From the IMG/VR virus record IMGVR_UViG_3300048914_000069, positions 1-50,010 of that record: a stretch of DNA of 50,010 bases, one strand, 5' to 3'. Position numbers and translations under genes: made by a program. Shown one piece after another: positions 15,369 to 21,965 of the stretch; the stretch's first letter is position 1; each line of letters begins with the position of its first letter. The notes beneath the pieces are model-generated. The model saw nothing but the letters and a program-made list of their open reading frames with translations, was not told the DNA's origin and ran no database searches. This stretch comes from a virus.

Positions 15369-15489
15369 CGCGGTGTGAATGCGTAGGTTGATACGCGACG
15401 CCATAGTTCAAAGTGGTCGGCAATCGAGCAATCGAAATGACCGAGCGGCTAGAGTTGAATAAACCGGAGATCAGCACCGGTCACACACC
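15369..15489 (+). other. Non-coding, structured stretch after the primase-helicase
   Basis: No convincing gene. The sequence has a 6-bp inverted repeat TGACCG (15438-15443)/CGGTCA (15478-15483) followed by CACACACCA, giving a vaguely tRNA-like end but no D- or T-arm. It may be a leader, a small RNA, or decayed DNA. Confidence 0.35.
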
Positions 15490-15546
15490 AAAGCCCCATT
15501 GATGTCAGGCAGCCTCAGAGGCCGAGCGACAGATACGGGGCTTTTT
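15490..15546 (+). terminator. Terminator of the rightward replication operon
   Basis: The outer stem AAAGCCCC/GGGGCTTT (8 bp) encloses a second stem TGTC/GACA with GGC/GCC inside and ends in a T run. The next promoter starts 13 bp later. Confidence 0.75.
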
Positions 15547-15558
15547 ATTCCTGAGGTA

Positions 15559-15587
15559 TTGACGGACTCGTCAGGATGGCTAATACT
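15559..15587 (+). promoter_or_regulatory. Promoter with TGACG-N4-CGTCA operator (accessory block 1)
   Basis: -35 TTGACG, 17 bp, -10 AATACT. Palindrome TGACGGACTCGTCA at 15560-15573. It follows a terminator and starts the accessory gene run at 15626. Confidence 0.75.
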
Positions 15588-15625
15588 GGTCATGACATCA
15601 ATTAACACACGTGGGAGCGGGGCTG

Positions 15626-15820
15626 ATGCGACAGGTAAAACAAGATGAGTTCGACGCGTTTATCCGGGCAATCTCGGAAGACGATTTGGTTGTGGGACGT
15701 GACGTTGGTCGGACCCACGGGATCGCGTGCTATTACTCCGACGGCAAACACGTTGCGACCGAACGTTGGGTAATGGGTGACACCGCTCGCCAGTTCACGT
15801 ACGAGGTATCTGCACCATGA
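15626..15820 (+). CDS. Small acidic protein, first gene of the accessory block
   Basis: The ATG at 15626 is preceded by a GGAGCGGGG site. The 64-aa product (MRQVKQDEFDAFIRAI...) has an acidic helix, then a beta-rich part with GRDVGRTHGIACYYSDGKHV and a TYEVSAP end. It is probably soluble. I do not recognise the family. It overlaps the next start (ATGA). Confidence 0.6.
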   Translation: MRQVKQDEFDAFIRAISEDDLVVGRDVGRTHGIACYYSDGKHVATERWVMGDTARQFTYEVSAP

Positions 15821-15960
15821 AACAGCTCACAGCGATTTGGTACAACCGGGCACGGGCGGCTGAGACCACCGTGGACATCCTCCAGGCTCGACTCAACGTG
15901 ATGCGCGGCGTTGCGCTCGTCGGATGGGTTGGGTTCGTTCTCGTACTGATGGGAGTGTGA
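15817..15960 (+). CDS. 47-aa single-pass membrane peptide
   Basis: ATG 15817 overlaps the previous stop. An amphipathic N-terminal half is followed by a membrane helix (VALVGWVGFVLVLMGV) at the C-terminus. It is tail-anchored in appearance; the function is unknown. Confidence 0.5.
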   Translation: MKQLTAIWYNRARAAETTVDILQARLNVMRGVALVGWVGFVLVLMGV

Positions 15961-15963
15961 CAG

Positions 15964-16218
15964 ATGAAACCCGTAGCGTTTATTTACACGTGTTGCAACC
16001 CGGGTCAGGTGGCGCTGCTGTGGAATCACCAACCGCCACCATTCGGTCACGGTTGGATCGACGTTAAGCGCGTGGGACTCGTGCGAGAGGATGAGGTCGA
16101 GGCGTTGGCAGAAGAGGTGTGGAGACATGCATTTGAGACGGTCGGTGAAGATGGATATTTGACAAATCAAGAACTCAGAAAACAAATGACTGCACGTATA
16201 CGGGAGCTACTCAAATGA
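15964..16218 (+). CDS. 84-aa hypothetical protein
   Basis: It begins MKPVAFIYTCCNPGQVALLW and has an acidic helical C-terminus (EDEVEALAEEVWRHAF...). There is one CC pair but no zinc-ribbon pattern. It overlaps the next gene by 4 bp. Not recognised. Confidence 0.6.
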   Translation: MKPVAFIYTCCNPGQVALLWNHQPPPFGHGWIDVKRVGLVREDEVEALAEEVWRHAFETVGEDGYLTNQELRKQMTARIRELLK

Positions 16219-16490
16219 TCCAAGACCATACAATCGATCAAACACTTATCGAACTGGCTCGCACGATGAAAGCGCTCAAGGCGTTGCGGGCGGCCCGTAA
16301 AGGGCCGGTACAGTGCCTGCGTGGCTCGTGTGCGATGCTGTTTATCCGCGTAGAGCATGACCGGCGTAAATGCTCTGAATGCAATGACCCACTGTACGAG
16401 ATGTCGGGCGCCCAACGTGAGCACGCCGCTGCTACCCGGGCGAGCATGGATCTCACTCGTAAACTGGCTGACTTGAGGCAGGGGCGATGA
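16215..16490 (+). CDS. 91-aa protein with a probable zinc finger
   Basis: A basic helical N-terminus (1-30) is followed by VQCLRGSCAML and DRRKCSECNDPLYE, giving a C-x4-C/C-x2-C arrangement that could bind zinc, and then a helical tail. It is the first of a run of Cys-rich small proteins. The function is unknown; DNA or RNA contact is only inferred. Confidence 0.6.
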   Translation: MIQDHTIDQTLIELARTMKALKALRAARKGPVQCLRGSCAMLFIRVEHDRRKCSECNDPLYEMSGAQREHAAATRASMDLTRKLADLRQGR

Positions 16491-16675
16491 CTACCACACT
16501 GCTTGAAACCGTAACCGACTGGATGAAATTTCAGGCTCGTAAGCACGAATTGGGCGATCCTGATCGATACGCCGAGCGTCTGATTAACGAGATGAGTCAG
16601 TACGATTTTCTGGTTGCGATTAGCGAAGCACTTGAAATAATGTCACCGCCGCCGATTATTCCACCGCCGGCATGA
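16487..16675 (+). CDS. 62-aa helical protein with Pro-rich tail
   Basis: It overlaps both neighbours by 4 bp. Helical, acidic body (TDWMKFQARKHELGDPDRYA) and a short PPPIIPPPA tail. No cysteines. Not recognised. Confidence 0.55.
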   Translation: MTTTLLETVTDWMKFQARKHELGDPDRYAERLINEMSQYDFLVAISEALEIMSPPPIIPPPA

Positions 16676-16890
16676 GCACCCACACCGGATGTCGCAAGTG
16701 TGACGCCCGTAAAGCCCTGGCGCGGTGGCCGACGTCTCGTCGTTGCAAATGTGGCGGCGAGTATCGACTCGATGCATGGATGAACTCACGTGTGGCCTGT
16801 CACTGTGATGGTTACTGGTTCATCCACCGTCAGGGCTCGGGACAATGTAACTACAACCCCAACAGGAAGGATTGGCGCGATAATGAATAA
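16672..16890 (+). CDS. 72-aa Cys-rich zinc-ribbon-like protein
   Basis: Two CxxC/CxC pairs at the N-terminus (TGCRKCDA, RRCKCGGEY) and a later ACHCDGYWFIHRQGSGQC suggest one or two zinc sites. The HRxGSGxC ending is a pattern I have seen in other phage small proteins. It overlaps the next gene by 8 bp. Confidence 0.6.
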   Translation: MSTHTGCRKCDARKALARWPTSRRCKCGGEYRLDAWMNSRVACHCDGYWFIHRQGSGQCNYNPNRKDWRDNE

Positions 16891-17089
16891 TCATACTCTG
16901 TACAAATGCCCCGATGGCTGCAACGGATGTCAGTTTTGTGAGGGTGGCCTTGCGTCGTGTACCACATGTAAAGGTGGTGAGGGTTCGTTACCCACTGTGT
17001 GTCCGGGTCGCACAATGACCGAGCAGGAACAGGACGAGGTTTACGCCGGGACTCTCGATTTCATCGGCGGCATGTGGAGGCGTCAGTGA
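16883..17089 (+). CDS. 68-aa Cys-rich protein with TEQEQDEVYAGTLDF motif
   Basis: Start ATG 16883 (MNNHTLYK). CPDGCNGCQFC and SCTTCKGG form a dense CxxC array, followed by VCPGRTMTEQEQDEVYAGTL and DFIGGMW. The second half is a common phage small-protein signature. The role is unknown, and zinc binding is likely from the spacing. The stop overlaps the next GTG. Confidence 0.65.
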   Translation: MNNHTLYKCPDGCNGCQFCEGGLASCTTCKGGEGSLPTVCPGRTMTEQEQDEVYAGTLDFIGGMWRRQ

Positions 17090-17283
17090 ACGCTCACACG
17101 TCGTGTCCGCAGTGCGGGTGTACCGATCTGATACGGTATAGCTCGCTGAATATGAAGCAATGTCCCGACTGTAAAACCGAGATCCCCTGGCATTTATCGG
17201 ACGGGCAATTACCGTTGGTCGGGTCGAATCGTCAGGACCGTAAATTAAATATTGACGAGTCCGTCATTTCGCGAGATGATTAA
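17086..17283 (+). CDS. 65-aa zinc ribbon, GTG start
   Basis: GTG 17086 overlaps the previous stop. TSCPQCGCTDL and MKQCPDCKTEIPW form a classical four-Cys ribbon. The last codons (IDESVIS) encode, and overlap, the operator-promoter at 17252-17280. Probably DNA- or protein-binding; not assigned. Confidence 0.65.
   Translation: MNAHTSCPQCGCTDLIRYSSLNMKQCPDCKTEIPWHLSDGQLPLVGSNRQDRKLNIDESVISRDD
17252..17280 (+). promoter_or_regulatory. Promoter with TGACG-N4-CGTCA operator (cassette A)
   Basis: -35 TTGACG, 17 bp, -10 GATGAT; palindrome TGACGAGTCCGTCA at 17253-17266, inside the end of the preceding gene. The predicted start (about 17287) coincides with the beginning of a leader shared with cassette B at 33.58 kb. 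Confidence 0.68.
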
Positions 17284-17289
17284 CCCATC

Positions 17290-17318
17290 GAAACGAACAA
17301 CGGAGTAAGACGAGATGA
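17290..17318 (+). repeat. 29-nt leader shared with cassette B (copy A)
   Basis: GAAACGAACAACGGAG, then YAAGAYGAGATGA, is shared at 27 of 29 positions with 33580-33552 on the minus strand. It runs from the predicted transcript start through the ribosome site (GGAG) into the start codon. Confidence 0.8.
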
Positions 17319-17449
17319 GTGATAACGCCCGAACCCTAGCCTACTTTGTTATGTGCCTGAACGAAGGCTGCAACGACACTGAAGAACAAGCGTATTGCCT
17401 GAAGGCTGCGCGCCGCTGGGCAGCATGGATCATTGCAGGCGAAGCCTAA
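17315..17449 (+). CDS. 44-aa protein of cassette A
   Basis: ATG 17315 with GGAG in the shared leader. The helical product (MSDNARTLAYFVMCLNEGCN...AARRWAAWIIAGEA) has two Cys in CLNEGC and a hydrophobic C-terminus. Not recognised. It lies between a promoter-leader and a 38-nt RNA-like motif that occur together again at 33.4-33.6 kb with a different gene. Confidence 0.6.
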   Translation: MSDNARTLAYFVMCLNEGCNDTEEQAYCLKAARRWAAWIIAGEA

Positions 17450-17458
17450 CCAACCACT

Positions 17459-17496
17459 CCCACATCAAGCCCCTTAACTGGGGCTGAGTCAGTACC
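17459..17496 (+). ncRNA. 38-nt repeated hairpin motif (copy A)
   Basis: It matches 33386-33423 (minus strand) at 35 of 38 positions. The core is stem AGCCCC/GGGGCT with loop TTAACT, then a conserved tail RAGTCAGTRCC. The loop ACU can pair with AGU in the tail, so a small pseudoknot is possible. There is no T run, so it is not a simple terminator. It sits just before the next gene's start. Confidence 0.6.
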
Positions 17497-17516
17497 AACT
17501 ACCGAGGGTGATGACC

Positions 17517-17945
17517 ATGTGTAAGGCGCGCCGGTATGGCGATCAGTACCACTGCCACGCGTGTGGCTATCAATGGGATGTAGACGACGAGGATCGACCA
17601 ATGTGTAAGACAGGTAATGCAGTACGCGGTGTGGTGTTCGCACTGGCTCTCTGTGTGACAGGTGCTGCTGGTGCCACGGACTGTGACGGTACTCGCGTCG
17701 GGGAACTCACACGGCAAACTGTGGCGATTGCTGAGGTGTGTCTCGTGACGGTGCAACAGGTCGGTATGAACGTCGGTGGACAGACTGTCGAGTGTCAGGC
17801 GGCACGTGACACGTCGTTACTCCAGAACGCCGAGGTGCAGCGTATGGCTGGTGCCGGGTGTACGACCTATTACAACGGCCCGAGTAAGGCTGACGTTCGT
17901 CGCCTGGGTGAGCTGGCGATACAGTTTGAAACCGCCCGTCGCTAA
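17517..17945 (+). CDS. Zinc-ribbon fused to a secreted Cys-containing domain
   Basis: ATG 17517 has GAGGG 8 nt upstream. Residues 1-29 (YHCHACGYQWDVDDEDRPMC) are a common phage mini-protein. Residues from M29 (MCKTGNAVRGVVFALALCV) read as a signal peptide with a likely cut after GAAGA, followed by a periplasmic domain with four cysteines. The internal ATG 17601 has its own GAGG site, so a separate 114-aa exported protein may be made. The result is either a two-start gene or a recent fusion. The function is unknown. Confidence 0.6.
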   Translation: MCKARRYGDQYHCHACGYQWDVDDEDRPMCKTGNAVRGVVFALALCVTGAAGATDCDGTRVGELTRQTVAIAEVCLVTVQQVGMNVGGQTVECQAARDTSLLQNAEVQRMAGAGCTTYYNGPSKADVRRLGELAIQFETARR

Positions 17946-17956
17946 CGGCGGTTTTT
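17931..17956 (+). terminator. Rho-independent terminator overlapping a stop codon
   Basis: Stem ACCGCC/GGCGGT, 10-nt loop containing the TAA of the preceding gene, then TTTTATTT. A new promoter begins 14 bp later. Confidence 0.8.
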
Positions 17957-17969
17957 ATTTGCCCGCGTA

Positions 17970-17998
17970 TTGACGGTCTCGTCATTATGGATAATAAT
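17970..17998 (+). promoter_or_regulatory. Promoter with TGACG-N4-CGTCA operator (accessory block 2)
   Basis: -35 TTGACG, 17 bp, -10 AATAAT, the best -10 of the set. Palindrome TGACGGTCTCGTCA at 17971-17984. It drives 18026 onward. Confidence 0.78.
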
Positions 17999-18025
17999 TA
18001 TCACGTCAACCATTGGAGCGACACC

Positions 18026-18247
18026 ATGGACCGCCGTCAGAATACCTGTTCAGTCAACGACCCGGCTCACCTGACTATCGCACAATCGATCCGTCGGTCA
18101 CGCGACCCACACCGGGCAGCCGTGACATCGTTCTCGCGTCGTGACGTCCCTCATGGGTCGAAACACCACGTGTACTACTTCGAGGATGGTTCGTTCCTGA
18201 CGTTTGAGGTCAGCTATGTGGCAGTGGAAGACGGGTGTCGGTCATGA
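18026..18247 (+). CDS. 73-aa basic protein
   Basis: ATG 18026 follows GGAG and lies downstream of the predicted start; an upstream in-frame ATG (17987) lies within the promoter. It is Arg/His-rich, with a beta-like end (HHVYYFEDGSFLTFEVSY). Not recognised. Confidence 0.6.
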   Translation: MDRRQNTCSVNDPAHLTIAQSIRRSRDPHRAAVTSFSRRDVPHGSKHHVYYFEDGSFLTFEVSYVAVEDGCRS

Positions 18248-18336
18248 ACCCCGAATATTACATCGCCCTCCTGGCGATCCTACTAAACACGGGCCTGCCC
18301 GACATGATTTTGGAGATTTGCAGATGGATGATGTGA
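18244..18336 (+). CDS. 30-aa membrane peptide
   Basis: ATG 18244 overlaps the previous stop and the frame ends inside the next gene start. The product is one hydrophobic helix (YYIALLAILLNTGLPDMILE). Tiny membrane peptides are common in phages; translation is not certain. Confidence 0.4.
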   Translation: MNPEYYIALLAILLNTGLPDMILEICRWMM

Positions 18337-18782
18337 AGCGATTCAACTTCTTTATTGGCGGCTTGGGTCAAGAAGGCCGGAATGCTGATTTTATTCTTGC
18401 CTCCGAATTCGACGTCGCCAAATCCGAACTGGCTGCGCTGCGGGAAGAGTCGGATGGATATAAGGCTACCTTGAGGTTTAACGAGGGAAAGAATTACGAA
18501 CTGCAACAGCGCCTGACAGCCGCCGAGCAGCGGAATGCGGAGCTGGAGGCCGAAGTCGAACGACTGAATCGAGCGAAGTTGTCGCTTAAGGAATTGGCAG
18601 AAAGCCGTGCTGACAACTGCTCGGTCTATCGACAACACCTGAACCAGGGGCTAACGATGGCGGAAAAAGTCAGGGACGCAAGCCCTGGCATGAAGCGCAA
18701 ATACCTTAGCGATCTGATCGTTCACCTGTACCAGAACAGTGGCGCCGCCCTCAAACTCACCGAACTGGGAGCAAGCGAATGA
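18324..18782 (+). CDS. Coiled-coil phage protein, 152 aa
   Basis: ATG 18324 has GGAG at good spacing. The middle (about 30-105) is a long heptad-rich coiled coil with E/L/R repeats, flanked by a short N-terminal domain and a helical C-terminal domain (LSDLIVHLYQNSGAALKL). It resembles the Ea22-like accessory proteins of other phages in layout, but no motif proves it. It overlaps the next gene by 4 bp. Confidence 0.6.
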   Translation: MDDVKRFNFFIGGLGQEGRNADFILASEFDVAKSELAALREESDGYKATLRFNEGKNYELQQRLTAAEQRNAELEAEVERLNRAKLSLKELAESRADNCSVYRQHLNQGLTMAEKVRDASPGMKRKYLSDLIVHLYQNSGAALKLTELGASE

Positions 18783-18940
18783 AAAAGTTCTTCTGGATAC
18801 TCCGCGCCTATTTTTACATGCATAAACGTGCCGGATGGGCCCGCTGGGATATGTGCGAGTCGCTGTATGAAACCTACGCAATCGAGTGGGAGATGTCGCC
18901 ACAAAATGGCGTTGACGAAGACATGAGCTACTGGGATTAA
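18779..18940 (+). CDS. 53-aa aromatic-rich protein
   Basis: ATG 18779 overlaps the previous stop. A basic aromatic N-terminus (MKKFFWILRAYFYMHKRAGW) may associate with the membrane; the C-terminus is acidic. Not recognised. Confidence 0.5.
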   Translation: MKKFFWILRAYFYMHKRAGWARWDMCESLYETYAIEWEMSPQNGVDEDMSYWD

Positions 18941-18951
18941 GGATCAAGCGA

Positions 18952-19260
18952 ATGAGCAACATCATCGAAGTTCAGCAAAATCCGGATGGCTCATGGACCG
19001 CTAGCGGCAGGTCAAGCATCACGGTCGTCAAAGTTACATGCCTCACGCGCCACAAAGCTGTTACCAACCTAGATGCTGCACTGTCTGCAATAACTGGCCT
19101 ATCACAGAAAATAGACGCGGCTCGGGAATCGCTGAAAACGGAGAATCAGCGCACCACTCCGGCACGCTTCAAGTGCTTGGCCTGCGGTGATTACCACGCA
19201 GGTGGCGGAAGCCTACCGTGCCCAAATTTTGTACCGCTGGCGGGAGCAACAAGCGAATGA
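18952..19260 (+). CDS. 102-aa hypothetical protein with C-terminal zinc knuckle
   Basis: The N-terminal beta-like region has an NPDGSWTASG loop, a helical middle, and FKCLACGDYHAGGGSLPCPN, a Cys3His cluster likely to bind metal. It overlaps the next gene by 4 bp. The function is unknown. Confidence 0.6.
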   Translation: MSNIIEVQQNPDGSWTASGRSSITVVKVTCLTRHKAVTNLDAALSAITGLSQKIDAARESLKTENQRTTPARFKCLACGDYHAGGGSLPCPNFVPLAGATSE

Positions 19261-19439
19261 GCAATGACCTGTTGATCATCAAAGCGCTCGCAGACCGTAT
19301 CGAAGACGATCCAAAGAACGCCGCATGGTTCCTGGTCTGTGCTTACAAACTCGGCAAAGGCTGCCAGGTTAACGAGGCTTTGGAAATGCCGCCAGCAGAA
19401 ACGAAGCCAACTTTGAGGGTGGTTAAGAATGAGCAGTAA
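19257..19439 (+). CDS. 60-aa hypothetical protein
   Basis: ATG 19257 overlaps the previous stop. Helical, soluble (LLIIKALADRIEDDPKNAAW). It overlaps the following gene by 11 bp. Not recognised. Confidence 0.5.
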   Translation: MSNDLLIIKALADRIEDDPKNAAWFLVCAYKLGKGCQVNEALEMPPAETKPTLRVVKNEQ

Positions 19440-20094
19440 AATTGAAGTATCGCGGGAGTTGCTGGAGCGCATCCTGCGCGCTGGCATGTGGCCCAAAGAG
19501 GCTGAAGAGCTGCGCACCCTACTCGCCGCCCCTGTCGTCGAGCGCCAGCCTATGCCGATTTATCAAGTCCGTTATTTGGGCGATGGTGGTGCAGGCTGGT
19601 CGGATGTTGAAAAAGACGAGCTAGACCCGCTCAAGTCCCGCAAGGACTACCACACAAGAACGGTATTCGACGCCCCGCCCGAACTCGCCGAACTGCAAGC
19701 CACCATCGCACGGCTGACGGCGGAGAATGAGCGGCTGAAAGAGGCGCATGAGCAGGTCTGCACGAACTACAACAAGGTCAGCTATGCGTCAGAAGAGCGC
19801 GGAAAGGAAATCGAGCGACTGAGGGGTGGGCAGGGTGATCCGGTGGCAACAGTGCGCGGAGTTATCGAGCGTAGAATCTCCGCTTTCGATATCGTGATTC
19901 ACGACAGTGGAGCGTTGCATATCGGCACGAAGCTGTACACCTCGCAGCCCGCGCCGGTGTCGGAGGGCTACAAGCTTGTACCACTCAGGCCGACCCCAGC
20001 GATGGTAGAGGCTGGAATCAATACGCTATGTGGCGATGACGAGCATCAGGACTACCGTGACGTTTACGCGGCGATGATTGGAGCGGCACCATGA
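19429..20094 (+). CDS. Modular accessory phage protein, 221 aa
   Basis: The N-terminal helical segment has EVSRELLERILR, then a beta part, a coiled coil (about 88-135), and a C-terminal module LYTSQPAPVSEGYKLVPLRP followed by TPAMVEAG and YAAMIGAAP. The last module is very common in Pseudomonas and enteric phage accessory proteins, usually at the end of unrelated proteins. No enzymatic role is known. It overlaps the next gene by 4 bp. Confidence 0.65.
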   Translation: MSSKIEVSRELLERILRAGMWPKEAEELRTLLAAPVVERQPMPIYQVRYLGDGGAGWSDVEKDELDPLKSRKDYHTRTVFDAPPELAELQATIARLTAENERLKEAHEQVCTNYNKVSYASEERGKEIERLRGGQGDPVATVRGVIERRISAFDIVIHDSGALHIGTKLYTSQPAPVSEGYKLVPLRPTPAMVEAGINTLCGDDEHQDYRDVYAAMIGAAP

Positions 20095-20384
20095 GCATAG
20101 ACACCGACCGGGCTATCGATTTACGCAACTCTGGGCTCCCCTGGCACACTGTGGCGACTCGTTGCGGAAGTACGGTGCATCTTGTACGTCGCGCACTTGC
20201 AGCAGCCGGTTACAAACGCGACAAGCGTTATCAGTCACCATTGCGTAAGTCCACGGGGTTGTTGACGTCGTATGAACTTGCACGCATGAAACGACTTAAA
20301 GCCGCTGGTGCAACTTGGAAAGAGTTGGGTCGTATAACCGGTATCGACTTCAGGAAGTTGGAACGCTATGTTAAACGCCACTGA
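20091..20384 (+). CDS. Helix-turn-helix DNA-binding protein, 97 aa
   Basis: It contains two helix-turn-helix-like segments: RAIDLRNSGLPWHTVATRCG (about 7-37) and MKRLKAAGATWKELGRITGI (about 66-90), plus a very basic middle. Such double-HTH proteins near terminase are candidate late regulators or terminase accessory factors; this is inference from position. It overlaps the next gene by 17 bp. Confidence 0.6.
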   Translation: MSIDTDRAIDLRNSGLPWHTVATRCGSTVHLVRRALAAAGYKRDKRYQSPLRKSTGLLTSYELARMKRLKAAGATWKELGRITGIDFRKLERYVKRH

Positions 20385-20859
20385 AACCAAGCGAAGTTGG
20401 ACACGTGTACGAGTTGCTGAACGCTGGGGTATTCCATTCTGGCGACTCGTACACGATATACACCATCAGGGGTTCACACGCGCTGATGCGTCCCGAATTA
20501 TCGGTATGGAACGTAATGCCTTTACAGCGTTACTGAGAGCTAACCAAGACAACAACCCGTGGGGTAGTTCCAATGTGGTCGCCAACTATGTACGCGATAC
20601 AGGTGAGCCGTTCAGAGACGCTCTGTTGAGAATGCAGCGAGAGGGCTATAGCTTGAATCAGGTGAACAGGGCGATTGGATTCTGTGGCGCCAGTCAGAAC
20701 TCGGGCATCCGATACGCCATGAAAGTACGTGGAATCGACATCAAATTCGAATGGGTTCCACCCGTCAAGGTGAAGCGCAAAAAGGTCGACAGGGGTCCAA
20801 ATGTGACCAAAGGATGGCCGACCTGGGAACAGGTTTACGTGATGCAACGACCCGCTTAG
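20368..20859 (+). CDS. DNA-binding-like protein upstream of the terminase region
   Basis: The 163-aa product has repeated helix-turn-helix-like units (VAERWGIPFWRLVHDIHHQG; LLRMQREGYSLNQVNRAIGF) and a basic C-terminus (VKVKRKKVDRG). It is the last gene before the AT-rich non-coding element and the terminase genes, so it could act on that DNA. No family assigned. It ends inside the terminator at 20851. Confidence 0.6.
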   Translation: MLNATETKRSWTRVRVAERWGIPFWRLVHDIHHQGFTRADASRIIGMERNAFTALLRANQDNNPWGSSNVVANYVRDTGEPFRDALLRMQREGYSLNQVNRAIGFCGASQNSGIRYAMKVRGIDIKFEWVPPVKVKRKKVDRGPNVTKGWPTWEQVYVMQRPA

Positions 20860-20870
20860 GCGGGTTTTTT
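20851..20870 (+). terminator. Terminator of the accessory block
   Basis: Stem CCCGC/GCGGG, loop TTAG (which contains the stop codon), then TTTTTT. Confidence 0.85.
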
Positions 20871-21067
20871 AATTTCAGTAATTTATCGCTGTCGACTTTT
20901 GATCATTTTTGGTTGACATCTGGTTAAAAATTGATCGATTTATAATTATCTCGACGTTAGTTAATTTTCAGTAATTTATTTTTAATTTAATTTGGTTACT
21001 TTTTGACCAGAAAATAATCATTTTTAATTTAACTGGTGTCGAGATAATTTATTTTCGCTCAAAACCG
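20871..21067. other. AT-rich non-coding region with a 12-bp inverted repeat
   Basis: No gene. It is strongly AT-rich, with two copies of TTTCAGTAATTTAT and a perfect 12-bp inverted repeat AATTATCTCGAC (20944-20955)/GTCGAGATAATT (21038-21049). TTGACA and TATAAT occur but 22 bp apart, too far for a normal promoter. The region could be a DNA-unwinding element next to the TACCCCG iterons. Confidence 0.55.
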
Positions 21068-21346
21068 TACCCCGGTATACCCCGTACCCCGGAACTCGCA
21101 AACTATCCGGGGTAGCCTGGAAGCCACGGATTACGTGGCTTGTAGCGGGTTTACCCGAATACCCCGTATCGCTCTCACTCTCCAGCCATACGATATAATA
21201 TATAATGATATGTATTCTCATATACATTACTACTCTACTACTAATATTATTTATTCGGGGTATCGGGGTATAAAATATATATTAGTAGTAAATACAAGGA
21301 CTTACGACATACCCCGATAAATACCCCGAATCAGTTTTACGGGGTA
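21068..21346. repeat. TACCCCG-iteron non-coding element, copy 1
   Basis: It holds ten exact TACCCCG/CGGGGTA heptamers, at 21068, 21078, 21085, 21108(-), 21160, 21256(-), 21264(-), 21310, 21322 and 21340(-). A hairpin TACCCCGG/CCGGGGTA (21085-21092/21107-21114) has a 14-nt loop containing ACTCGCAAACTAT, identical in copy 2. The middle is very AT-rich (ATATAATATATAATGATAT). The order of blocks is the same as in 33784-34044. Candidate replication origin, partition or late-operon control element. Confidence 0.75.
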
Positions 21347-21360
21347 TGGACCTGTCGGGA

Positions 21361-21389
21361 TTGACTCGCCTGTCAGCGACGGCGACAAT
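21361..21389 (+). promoter_or_regulatory. Late promoter before terminase, with operator variant
   Basis: -35 TTGACT, 17 bp, -10 GACAAT. Variant palindrome TGACTCGCCTGTCA at 21362-21375. ATTGAC-K-CGCCTGTCAGCG is shared with the TetR-like gene promoter (11749), differing at one base in 19. Confidence 0.65.
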
Positions 21390-21419
21390 CGTGTGACCTC
21401 AACCGCAAGGCTTTCCGCA

Positions 21420-21965
21420 ATGCTGATCACCATCGACAATCGCACCATCGAACTGAGCGACGAACAGGTCTCGGCATTCCACGCCCTGACTCGTTTGCAG
21501 CAAGGCGTGGTGATCGGGACACTCGAAGGGTTGACTCAACGTGCTGCGTATCGTCGTGCCGGTGGTAAGGCGAAGACGGATGCTGGTGCCGACATGAGCG
21601 CCAGTCAGATCATGGGAAATCAAAAGGTTGCCGAGTTCGTCAGTTCGTTAAAGTCCAATCAAACTAATCGGCTTGCCGACGCGATTATGTCCCGTGACGA
21701 TATGGCGCTGTTGTTAAATGATATGGCGTTAACGAAAGTTACAGTCGCAGACTTAAATAACCCCGACAAACTTGCCGATGTTGCGGAAGTTATTATTGAT
21801 CCGGAAGGCGGCGTTAGATACAAACTTACAAGTCCGGCAGACCGTCGAGCAGCGATGAAACAACTTGCCGAACTTATGGGTTATAACAAACCAACCGAGA
21901 TTAAACTTTCCGGTGAAGTAACTACCCGCGCAAGGCTTGACGATTTCTATGGGTCCAACTCTTAA
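21420..21965 (+). CDS. Terminase small subunit
   Basis: The 181-aa start at ATG 21420 lies downstream of the predicted transcript start; the in-frame GTG 21393 lies too close to the promoter. LSDEQVSAFHALTRLQQGVV and GLTQRAAYRRAGGKAK form the helix-turn-helix DNA-recognition part of Terminase_2-type small subunits, followed by an oligomerisation region and a C-terminal end that meets the large subunit. It overlaps the large terminase by 17 bp. It would recognise the packaging site, which may lie in the adjacent non-coding element. Confidence 0.85.
   Translation: MLITIDNRTIELSDEQVSAFHALTRLQQGVVIGTLEGLTQRAAYRRAGGKAKTDAGADMSASQIMGNQKVAEFVSSLKSNQTNRLADAIMSRDDMALLLNDMALTKVTVADLNNPDKLADVAEVIIDPEGGVRYKLTSPADRRAAMKQLAELMGYNKPTEIKLSGEVTTRARLDDFYGSNS

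Noticed and set aside
15437-15490. tRNA-like end (stem plus CACACACCA)
   Set aside because: Only ~54 nt, no D-arm, no anticodon arm, no GTTCGA T-loop.
20923-20948. TTGACA and TATAAT as a promoter
   Set aside because: 22-bp spacing is outside the functional range.
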